Below are positions 1 through 4,959 of a stretch of 6,498 bases of DNA, in pieces. The translations under genes were made by a program, and so were the position numbers. The DNA is from an uncultured Collinsella sp. (lineage in GTDB: Bacteria > Actinomycetota > Coriobacteriia > Coriobacteriales > Coriobacteriaceae). Location: NCBI GenBank assembly GCA_900764415.1, contig CAAFOA010000294.1, positions 1 to 6,498 on the forward strand. Reading direction: 5' to 3'. Each line of letters begins with the position of its first letter. Within the stretch, counting starts at the first letter, position 1. Under the pieces are notes generated by a model. The model searched no databases and was not told the origin of the DNA. It worked only from the letters and a program-made list of their open reading frames with translations.

Positions 1-554
1 CGCTTGCCGGCAGTGATGCCAGGCACCGAGTCCTCAACGCAGCAGCAGCGATTCGCGGGCAGCCCCAGCAGATCCAGCGCATGCAGGTAAATGTCGGGCT
101 CGGGCTTGCTCTCCTTAAACTGCTCGCCGCTCACCACATACTCAAAGGCATCCGACAGCCCGCATGCGTTGAGCACTTCCTCGATGCTAACCATGGGAGA
201 CGAGCTGGCAAGCGCCACGCGAACGCCACGGCGCGGCAGCTCTCGAATCGTATCCACGGCGCCTGGGTTAATCAAAGCCTGATAGTCGCGCGGACGTTTA
301 TGCGCCCACTCGTCCCAACGGGCCAACGCTTCCTCGCCAGTGAAATGCCCCTTACCGGCGCGCTCAAACCAATCGACCAGCATATGCAGGAAGAACTGAT
401 GGGAGGTACCGACCTGCCCATTCAGCTCCTCTTGAGTCAGATTAAGCCCCAGCTCCTTGGCAAACGCGGCAGTCTCGCCCAAGTAGTAATACTCGGTATC
501 GACAATGACGCCGTCCATGTCAAAGATAACGGCGTCGAACGGAAATGCGGACAC
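1..554 (-). CDS. HAD-superfamily hydrolase, subfamily IA (beta-phosphoglucomutase-like), C-terminus cut by window edge
   Basis: A haloacid-dehalogenase-type phosphatase or phosphomutase, probably cytosolic and acting on a small phosphorylated sugar or similar metabolite. 184 codons are visible and the frame is still open at position 1. Four HAD motifs can be read: motif I FDMDGV at residues 11-16, with nucleophile D12 and acid/base D14; motif II serines at 117-119 (LASSSP); motif III K150 in SKPEPDIY; motif IV E174-D175 in VEDSVPGI. The helical stretch between motifs I and II (about residues 20-95) fits a C1-type cap, which is typical of the beta-PGM/GPH/YcjU group of about 215-225 aa, so only some 30-40 residues should be missing. 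The start is GTG at 554-552, chosen because AGGGAGG (566-560) lies 5 nt upstream. Substrate cannot be assigned from motifs. It lies downstream of a second HAD gene on the same strand, separated from it by a terminator-like hairpin, so it may be expressed independently. Confidence 0.93.
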   Translation of the reverse strand, partial: MSAFPFDAVIFDMDGVIVDTEYYYLGETAAFAKELGLNLTQEELNGQVGTSHQFFLHMLVDWFERAGKGHFTGEEALARWDEWAHKRPRDYQALINPGAVDTIRELPRRGVRVALASSSPMVSIEEVLNACGLSDAFEYVVSGEQFKESKPEPDIYLHALDLLGLPANRCCCVEDSVPGITAGK

Positions 555-569
555 GGCACCCTCCCTAAC

Positions 570-595
570 AAAAGGACGCCCGCGAGCAGGCGCCC
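570..595 (-). terminator. Intrinsic terminator between the two HAD genes
   Basis: On the minus strand GGGCGCC (595-589) can pair with GGCGTCC (580-574). This gives a 7-bp GC-rich stem with one G-U pair and an 8-nt loop, followed directly by TTTT (573-570). It lies 24 nt past the stop codon of the Cof-type gene, so it should end that transcript. It also sits only 3 nt upstream of the ribosome binding site (566-560) of the next gene, leaving no room for a promoter in between. That gene therefore depends on read-through or on a promoter upstream of the hairpin. Confidence 0.7.
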
Positions 596-615
596 GAATC
601 ATGCATTAATCGGCG

Positions 616-644
616 ATTCTAGCCCAGCAGCTTATCCAGCGCCA
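616..644 (-). promoter_or_regulatory. Weak candidate promoter at the end of the Cof-type gene
   Basis: TAGAAT (621-616, minus strand; five of six matches to the -10 consensus) overlaps the TAG stop codon of the upstream gene. A poor -35-like TGGCGC lies 17 nt further upstream (644-639). A start near 608 would place the terminator-like hairpin inside a short leader ahead of the downstream HAD gene. The -10 match is fair and the -35 match is poor, so this is only a candidate. Confidence 0.25.
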
Positions 645-1461
645 CCGCAATACCATCTTCGTTGTTATTGGCGGTCACCATCTGGGCCACAGCCTTAACC
701 TCATCGACGGCGTTGCCCATGGCTACACCCGTGCCGGCCCACTCAATCATGGACTTGTCGTTCTGGCCGTCGCCAAACGATACGACCTCGCTGGCATCGA
801 TGCCGAGCTTGGGCAGAGCACCCTCAAGCGCGCGGGCCTTGTCGATACCGGGCGCCGTGTACTCAAAGTACCAGTCAGCCGTAAACATGCCCGAAAGCGT
901 CTGGGTAAAGGGCGCATACATCTCCTCGTAATGCGCCTGCAGATAGGCAGGGTCGCCCGCGGTGAGTAGCTTGTCCACGGGATAAGCATCAGCGACCTCA
1001 TGCAGGCTCTCCACCTCGCGAATCTTAAGATCACACGCGTCGCGCTCATACTTGACGATATTCTTCTGCGAGCCGTCAGGCAGCGTGATCATGCAATGGT
1101 ACGAATCCTCGACGTGCAGATCGCGACCGAGCGAAATCATAGGGATCACGTCAAAATTACGCAGGTGATCAATCAGGCGATGCAGTTCGTCAGCCGGCAT
1201 GGCCTGGTCAAAAAGGACCTCATCGGTCTGGGCATCGACGACGTGAGCGCCATTGAAAGCGACCAGCAGACCGTCATGGTTTTGAAGATCGAGCTCCTGC
1301 GCCAAGGCGTGCAGCCCCCATGCGGGACGGCCCGAAGCCAAAATGAGCTTAATGCCCGACTCCTGCGCCGCAAGCAGCTTCTCGCGCGTACGCGGGCTAA
1401 TCACTTTCTGGTCGTTGGTGAGCGTACCGTCGATATCCATCGCGATCGCTTTAATTGCCAT
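619..1461 (-). CDS. Cof/YidA-type HAD-IIB phosphatase
   Basis: A complete 280-aa HAD phosphatase of subfamily IIB, the group that includes YidA, Cof and YbjI. These are cytosolic Mg-dependent phosphatases, usually with broad activity on sugar phosphates and related metabolites. Motif I is MDIDGT at residues 8-13 (nucleophile D9, acid/base D11). Motif II is S43 in LASGRP. Motif III is K208 in the PGIDKARAL segment. Motif IV is FGDGQND at 229-235, with metal-binding D231 and D235. The FNGAHV segment (69-74) and the large C2 cap between motifs II and III (roughly 85-195) are typical of the family, and the length is normal. The ATG at 1461 is supported by AAGGAGG (1473-1467) 5 nt upstream. It is divergent from the cassette to its right and followed by an intrinsic terminator. 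The physiological substrate is unknown; its position near pgi fits sugar-phosphate housekeeping but does not prove it. Confidence 0.96.
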   Translation of the reverse strand: MAIKAIAMDIDGTLTNDQKVISPRTREKLLAAQESGIKLILASGRPAWGLHALAQELDLQNHDGLLVAFNGAHVVDAQTDEVLFDQAMPADELHRLIDHLRNFDVIPMISLGRDLHVEDSYHCMITLPDGSQKNIVKYERDACDLKIREVESLHEVADAYPVDKLLTAGDPAYLQAHYEEMYAPFTQTLSGMFTADWYFEYTAPGIDKARALEGALPKLGIDASEVVSFGDGQNDKSMIEWAGTGVAMGNAVDEVKAVAQMVTANNNEDGIAVALDKLLG

Positions 1462-1494
1462 ATGTGCCTCCTTGCATCGTTTTTATCGCGCACT

Positions 1495-1500
1495 ATCTTA
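1495..1500 (-). promoter_or_regulatory. Candidate -10 element for the Cof-type HAD gene
   Basis: TAAGAT on the minus strand would give a transcript starting near 1488, with a leader of about 27 nt before the ATG at 1461. The hexamer at the 17-nt spacing (GTGCGA) is a poor -35, so the call rests on position and the -10 alone. Confidence 0.35.
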
Positions 1501-1579
1501 TCCGAGCCGGGGCACGTTCGCACAGCGCGCGCATGACGGTTGCAAAACCACCCCATTTGAAACAAACGCAAAAAAGTAC

Positions 1580-1606
1580 TTGCAAAGACGCGTTCCGACA
1601 TATAAG
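1580..1606 (+). promoter_or_regulatory. Candidate promoter for the plus-strand cassette
   Basis: TTGCAA (1580-1585) and TATAAG (1601-1606) resemble -35 and -10 boxes with a 15-nt spacer, shorter than the usual 16-18. This is the most promoter-like stretch seen reading rightwards in the divergent region. If it is used, the first gene would have an unusually long leader of about 340 nt, in which the structures described below would be transcribed. Confidence 0.3.
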
Positions 1607-1613
1607 TTGATAA

Positions 1614-1633
1614 AAGACCGCCGTTGCGGTTTT
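1614..1633 (+). terminator. Short hairpin with T-tract just after the candidate promoter
   Basis: ACCGC (1617-1621) pairs with GCGGT (1626-1630) around a CGTT loop. The flanking AAG and TTT extend it to about 8 bp, with a TTTT run (1630-1633) on the 3' side. Part of the T-run is used in the stem, so termination would be weak. It could be an early attenuator on the rightward transcript, a stop for leftward transcription (CTTTT follows on the minus strand), or chance. Confidence 0.25.
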
Positions 1634-1730
1634 AAGTAGATCGAGCATATGAAGTTTGAGTTTTAGCGTGTAAGAGAAAGAAGATCGGCAAAGTACAGCC
1701 CCAAACGCAATGACAACTTAATGAGGTAAC

Positions 1731-1833
1731 TGCCACATGTGAGGCACCCAGGGCATTGCTGTCTCGATTTTGAGCACGATGCCTTCCGCCTTGCATGGGC
1801 CGTTCCATCCCGCCCCTGCAGCAACTGCCTCAC
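1731..1833 (+). promoter_or_regulatory. Possible structured leader RNA with competing stems
   Basis: Several pairings can be read here. GTGAGGCA (1739-1746) is the exact reverse complement of TGCCTCAC (1826-1833). GGCATTGCTG (1752-1761) pairs with CAGCAA-c-TGCC (1819-1829), ten pairs with one bulged C. GGCAT (1752-1756) can alternatively pair with ATGCC (1779-1783). TGCCACATGTGAGGCA (1731-1746) is an imperfect palindrome and could be a protein-binding site. The first two stems share TGCC 1826-1829 and cannot form together. I do not recognise a known riboswitch class. No tRNA and no convincing open reading frame is seen between 1634 and 1950. Confidence 0.3.
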
Positions 1834-1867
1834 GGGCTCATTGAAAACCGCATAGCACCCCAACGTC

Positions 1868-1939
1868 AGCACATCACCCACGGCAAGCACATCACTCACG
1901 ACAACCAACACATCAACAAACAGCACGAACATCAACCGA
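1868..1939 (+). repeat. C/A-rich imperfect 18-nt tandem units
   Basis: Four consecutive 18-nt units can be aligned at 1868-1885, 1886-1903, 1904-1921 and 1922-1939. The first two begin AGCACATCAC and match at 15 of 18 positions; the last two are much more diverged. The stretch is rich in C and A and poor in G, so its RNA should be largely unstructured just ahead of the ribosome binding site of the first cassette gene. Read in the frame of that gene it would encode a histidine-rich segment (QHITHGKHITHDNQHINKQH), but there is no ribosome binding site upstream to support translation from there. Confidence 0.45.
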
Positions 1940-1941
1940 TT

Positions 1942-1945
1942 GGAG
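1942..1945 (+). promoter_or_regulatory. Ribosome binding site fixing the start at 1951
   Basis: GGAG lies 5 nt before the ATG at 1951. The same frame is open upstream and has an earlier ATG at 1795, but no Shine-Dalgarno sequence precedes it. This site therefore argues for the 1951 start and makes 1462-1950 non-coding. Confidence 0.6.
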
Positions 1946-1950
1946 AAGCT

Positions 1951-2840
1951 ATGGAAAACCACCACGCTGAAGACGGCGATAAGAAAAGCATTCTGGATGC
2001 CCGCATTGAGCGAGCATATGCAAACGAATATGACGCCGCCTTTGCCGCCGCGACCATCAAGAACTACGCGTCGCTACCGCTCGCGACGATCTTGGCCGAC
2101 CACCCTCAACTGCTGAAGCGCTGCACAAAGATCATGGGCGACCCCGACATTCGCAAGCTGACAGACCCCTATGCCCCAAAACGCGACAACGATTCGTACG
2201 TTCTTACCGTAGGCTGCCTAGCCCATATGCTTACGGCGCTCGACACGAAACTCAAGCTCGAATGGAACCCGACGAGCGTCATGAACTCGAAAGCAAGCGG
2301 AACACCCTGCGCACCGCACTGTTCCTTCCGTTGGACGGCCTCAAGCGCTGCAACGTCGAGCTCAATACACAGGCGCGGCAAAAGCCCGGGACCACGGGGC
2401 AGAAAACTCCAAGACCCCATGCGGCCATCGTCGACCGCAACCGATATAACCGCATGACCGCGCACTTTTCTGCCGAGGGAGCAGCCATAAGGACGCTGAT
2501 CGACCTGCTGTGCCTCCTGAGCATCAACGAGCTATTTGAGGGCTATCTCGCCCTTGTTCCCGCGACGGCACCCAAGCCGGTAGCAAAGATCATCGAGACC
2601 TGCAGACGCCAGTTTGAGCGCCATCGCAATGGCAGCGAGATGAACGCCAGCATCGCGCAGTACTACGCGGCTCATTACAAAAATGACGGATGTGCCCCTG
2701 TCGAGCATCAGCTGCGGCTCGCCTATGCCACGCCCGTCGCAACGCTCCATCGCTTTGGAGCCCTTGGCGCTTGCGAGCCACACGGACAGGCAGCCTGCCC
2801 CACAACCGAGCTCGATCTCAGGCTCGGACGAACCCTGTAG
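1951..2840 (+). pseudogene. Unrecognised protein gene interrupted by an apparent -1 frameshift
   Basis: I do not recognise this protein. The frame starting at the 1951 ATG gives plausible protein for 104 residues, to about 2262. It includes Asp/Lys-rich and helical segments such as KSILDARIERAYANEYDAAF, YASLPLATILADHPQLLKRC and DSYVLTVGCLAHMLTAL. It then turns into a Ser/Thr/Arg/Pro-rich stretch that looks like out-of-frame translation and stops at 2457. The sensible continuation is one base back, from ATG 2262 to TAG 2838-2840: 192 residues with good helical segments such as AAIRTLIDLLCLLSINELF. Joining ...LDTKLKLE to MEPDERHELESKR gives about 296 aa. No ribosome binding site precedes 2262 and no classic slippery heptamer is seen, so loss of one A (GAAATGG to GAATGG) or a sequencing error is likelier than two genes or programmed frameshifting. 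No signal peptide or clear membrane helix is visible. It is 63 nt upstream of the ClpP-like gene and probably in its operon. Confidence 0.65.
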
Positions 2841-2891
2841 CCCACCAGCCCCTGCGCGGGCTATAACCCTATTCCACAACACAACCAACAG

Positions 2892-2898
2892 AAAGGAG
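2892..2898 (+). promoter_or_regulatory. Ribosome binding site of the ClpP-family gene
   Basis: AAAGGAG lies 5 nt before the ATG at 2904. This strong site fixes the start and shows that the gene is translated independently of the broken gene upstream. Confidence 0.8.
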
Positions 2899-2903
2899 TC
2901 CCC

Positions 2904-3521
2904 ATGGACACCAATCATTCCCCCATCATCAGCCCCCTCACCATGCGTGAATCCGCCCGAGGTATCACGCTCACCAGCATTTACGATGAGATGCTCGCCC
3001 GTCGCGAGCTCTCCGTCATGGGAAATATCGAAACCCCGATGGCCCACGACCTATGCCAGCAGATCCGCCTGCTCGATGCCACCGACCCCAGCCGCCCCAT
3101 CACCATATTTGTCGCCAGCGCCGGCGGAAGCGTGCGATCGGGTCTTGCGATCTATGACGCCATGCGCCTCGCATCGTGCCCCATCCGCACCGTCTGCCTG
3201 GAATTCGCCGCGTCCATGGGCGCCGTGATCTTTATGGGCGGCGACGATCGCCGTATGGCGCCCCATGCAGAGCTCATGATTCACGACCCGCTGATCCCCC
3301 AGGGGGCAGGCGGCTCGGCACTTGCGCTGCAGGAAACCAGCCGGCGTCTCATGCAGACCCGCAAGACCCTCACGCAAATCCTCTCGGACCGCAGTGGCCT
3401 CACGCCCAAGCGCATCCAGTCCCTCACTGCAAAAGACACCTACCTTTCGGCCGAGCGCGCCGTCGAGCTCGGCTTTGCCCACGAAATCCTCTCGACCACC
3501 AAGGAGGTCGCCCATGTCTAA
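2904..3521 (+). CDS. ClpP-family (peptidase S14) serine protease, atypical paralogue
   Basis: A 205-aa ClpP homologue of normal length. In the known family it would form a barrel-shaped cytosolic peptidase of heptameric rings that degrades proteins fed to it by an AAA+ unfoldase. The triad is intact: S104 in EFAASMGAV, H127 in LMIHDPL, D178 in AKDTYLSAERA, with family-like spacing. The substrate-binding and oxyanion loop is SAGGSV (72-77), where canonical ClpP has SPGGSV. Other departures are IHDP instead of IHQP after the catalytic His, an altered loop (IPQGAGG), and TAKD where housekeeping ClpP has T-D-R-D, so the Asp-Arg pair linked to ring-ring contact is missing. No propeptide is obvious. 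No clpX, clpC or clpA is nearby; instead the gene overlaps a TraG/VirD4-type ATPase by 8 nt. It is probably an accessory paralogue rather than the housekeeping clpP. Family assignment is very firm; partner and substrate are unknown. Confidence 0.93.
   Translation: MDTNHSPIISPLTMRESARGITLTSIYDEMLARRELSVMGNIETPMAHDLCQQIRLLDATDPSRPITIFVASAGGSVRSGLAIYDAMRLASCPIRTVCLEFAASMGAVIFMGGDDRRMAPHAELMIHDPLIPQGAGGSALALQETSRRLMQTRKTLTQILSDRSGLTPKRIQSLTAKDTYLSAERAVELGFAHEILSTTKEVAHV
3501..3507 (+). promoter_or_regulatory. Ribosome binding site of the TraG/VirD4-like gene, inside the ClpP-like gene
   Basis: AAGGAGG lies 6 nt upstream of the ATG at 3514 and inside the last codons of the protease gene. It selects 3514 over the in-frame ATG at 3322, whose extra 64 residues are only the out-of-frame reading of the protease gene. 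Confidence 0.85.
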
Positions 3522-4818
3522 CCTCACCAGCCGCCTCGCCGCATCTGAGTCCGCATTGTCCACCATCCTCGCCAAGGATCGAACGCTTTCCTGCGACACC
3601 CGCCAAACGGGACTCAACAACAACGCACTTGTGATCGGCCCCTCGGGAGCCGGCAAGACCCGAAACGTCCTCAAGCCCAACCTGCTGCAAATGAACGCAA
3701 GCTACATCGTGCTCGACACCAAAGGCACGCTCTGTCGCGAAGTGGGACCCGTGCTGGCAGCCCACGGTTACCGCGTGCAATGTCTCAACTTCGCCGACCT
3801 CAACACCGTCCCGGCCCTTGCGCCCGGCATCGAGCGCTGCGGCTACAACCCCCTGAGGCACATTCGCCGCAAGGCGGACGGCAGGCCCAACCAGCAGGAC
3901 ATCCTCTCGGTGGCAAAGGCCATCTGCCCCATCGAGGACAACAACCAGCCTTTTTGGGATCATGCGGCGGCAAACCTGCTGTCGTGTCTTATCGCCTACG
4001 TCACCGAACAGCTACCCGCCGATGAGCAGACGACCAGCTCGGTCATCAAGCTGATCGAGCACCTGCAGGACGGTGCCACGGCCCGATTGTTTGACGATCT
4101 GATCACGACCGACCCCCAAAGCTATGCCCTCTCGCTATGGCGGCGCTACGCCATTACGCAAAATGCCGAGCGCATGCACGCGAGCATCGTCGGCATCCTT
4201 GCCGAAAAGGTCATGTGTCTGGGATTCGACGGTGCGGCACAGCTCTATCGTGAGTGCCATCAGGTGGACTTCGCTTCCATGGGACACACCCCCTGCGCCC
4301 TGTTTGTAACCGTGAGCGATATTGACCGCAATCTCGATCCGCTGACCGGCCTCTTTATTTCGCAGGCGTTTATGAGCCTCATTCGTGAGGCCGATAGGCA
4401 ACCCGGCGGCAGCCTGCCCGTGCCCGTGCGCTTTATGCTCGATGACTTCGCAAATCTGCAGATCCCCCAGATCGACAACGTGCTCTCGATTATCCGAAGC
4501 CGCAACATCTGGGCAACGCTGCTGCTGCAGTCGACCAACCAGCTCGATGCGCTCTATGGCGAGGCACGCGCACGCTCCATCATGGGCAACTGCGACACGC
4601 ATCTGGTGTTGGCGTTCCAGGATCCCGAGAGTGCCCGGGTGTTTTCCGACCGCGCCGACGCGCTGTCCAGCACGCTCATGGCGACGCCGATCGATCGCTC
4701 GTGGCTCTTTATACGCGGTCGCACTCCCGAACAGGTCGAGCGCTTTAGGCTCGAAGACCATCCGCTCTACGGGGAGCTGCCCGAGGCGCAGCGAGGCCAT
4801 GCGGAGGCCGAGATCTAG
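3514..4818 (+). CDS. TraG/VirD4-family (type IV coupling protein-like) ATPase without membrane anchor
   Basis: A 434-aa RecA-fold P-loop ATPase of the VirD4/TraG coupling-protein family, closest in pattern to the CD1115-type VirD4-like proteins. Family members form hexamers that move DNA or protein substrates into type IV secretion channels. Walker A is GPSGAGKT at 42-49, followed by VLDTKGTL (66-73). The helical insert spans about 145-250. Walker B is VRFMLDDFANL (305-315), with Asp311 where the family usually has Glu (LDEFAN). Downstream are RSRNIWATLLLQSTNQL (328-344) and the family hallmark MGNCDTHLVLAFQDPESARVFS (from 357). The C-terminus, WLFIRGRTPEQVERFRLEDHPLY, matches the usual end of the family. 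Members generally have one or two N-terminal membrane helices and are about 550-700 aa; here Walker A comes after only 41 soluble residues, so the protein is probably cytosolic. The start overlaps the protease stop (ATGTCTAA), implying coupled translation. No relaxase or mating-pore gene is in the window. Confidence 0.92.
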   Translation: MSNLTSRLAASESALSTILAKDRTLSCDTRQTGLNNNALVIGPSGAGKTRNVLKPNLLQMNASYIVLDTKGTLCREVGPVLAAHGYRVQCLNFADLNTVPALAPGIERCGYNPLRHIRRKADGRPNQQDILSVAKAICPIEDNNQPFWDHAAANLLSCLIAYVTEQLPADEQTTSSVIKLIEHLQDGATARLFDDLITTDPQSYALSLWRRYAITQNAERMHASIVGILAEKVMCLGFDGAAQLYRECHQVDFASMGHTPCALFVTVSDIDRNLDPLTGLFISQAFMSLIREADRQPGGSLPVPVRFMLDDFANLQIPQIDNVLSIIRSRNIWATLLLQSTNQLDALYGEARARSIMGNCDTHLVLAFQDPESARVFSDRADALSSTLMATPIDRSWLFIRGRTPEQVERFRLEDHPLYGELPEAQRGHAEAEI

Positions 4819-4865
4819 GCGCAGGGTTCTCGCAGCGCGCGGCGCCCCGGCGATGTTCCACAAAG

Positions 4866-4888
4866 GCCGTGCGCCCCGGAACCACGGC
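4866..4888 (-). other. Secondary hairpin between convergent genes
   Basis: GCCGTG (4866-4871) and CACGGC (4883-4888) are perfect reverse complements around an 11-nt loop. On the minus strand the stem is followed by CTTTG. It lies just past the pgi terminator and may act as a backup stop. No U-tract follows it on the plus strand. Confidence 0.3.
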
Positions 4889-4895
4889 AAAGCAA

Positions 4896-4927
4896 AGGGG
4901 CCCGCATCCGATAGGATACGGGCCCCT
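4896..4927 (-). terminator. Intrinsic terminator of pgi
   Basis: GGGGCCCGCATCC (4897-4909) pairs with GGATACGGGCCCC (4914-4926) around a GATA loop: 13 positions with a single C-A mismatch, plus a closing A-T pair. On the minus strand TTTGCTTT follows, and the hairpin begins 32 nt past the pgi stop, so it should end pgi transcription. On the plus strand the following TGACTATAAGG is not U-rich, so termination of the cassette here would be weaker, though the convergent layout suggests shared use. Confidence 0.8.
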
Positions 4928-4959
4928 GACTATAAGGCGCGATGCGTTAACAGCAGCGA

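Noticed and set aside
81..698. 205-codon plus-strand open frame over the left HAD gene
   Set aside because: It lies opposite a gene with all four HAD motifs and runs across the terminator, so it is an antisense shadow.
1795..1950. N-terminal extension of the first cassette gene starting at ATG 1795
   Set aside because: No ribosome binding site precedes 1795, while GGAG sits 5 nt before 1951. The extension consists largely of the C/A repeat region and looks like translated leader.
1857..1956. Histidine-rich leader peptide as in his-operon attenuation
   Set aside because: No histidine biosynthesis or transport gene follows, there is no ribosome binding site for the peptide, and no terminator/antiterminator pair is placed to respond to it.
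2838..2863. TAGCCC/GGGCTA hairpin after the broken gene as a terminator
   Set aside because: The stem is only 5-6 bp and no T-tract follows. The gap to the protease gene is short, so read-through is expected.
3322..3513. Longer start for the VirD4-like ATPase at 3322
   Set aside because: The extra residues are the shifted reading of the protease gene (Ser/Arg/Pro-rich), and AAGGAGG at 3501-3507 points to 3514.
3051..3680. 209-codon minus-strand open frame spanning the protease and ATPase starts
   Set aside because: It is antisense to two genes with clear motifs, and its own sequence shows no recognisable protein pattern.
3747..4818. LGF tripeptide (residues 236-238 of the VirD4-like ATPase) resembling the IGF/LGF loop by which Clp unfoldases dock on ClpP
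   Set aside because: A three-residue match occurs easily by chance, and it falls in a part of the helical insert that is variable among coupling proteins. It is worth checking only in a modelled complex, not as evidence of docking.
4842..4879. Direct repeat GCGCCCCGG (4842-4850 and 4871-4879) as a possible attachment site
   Set aside because: Nine GC-only bases in GC-rich DNA, close together on the same side of the cassette. No matching copy was noticed on the left side.
4135..4890. 251-codon minus-strand open frame opposite the ATPase gene
   Set aside because: Its composition is that of a GC-rich antisense shadow. It covers the conserved motifs of the plus-strand ATPase, and I recognise no family motif in it.
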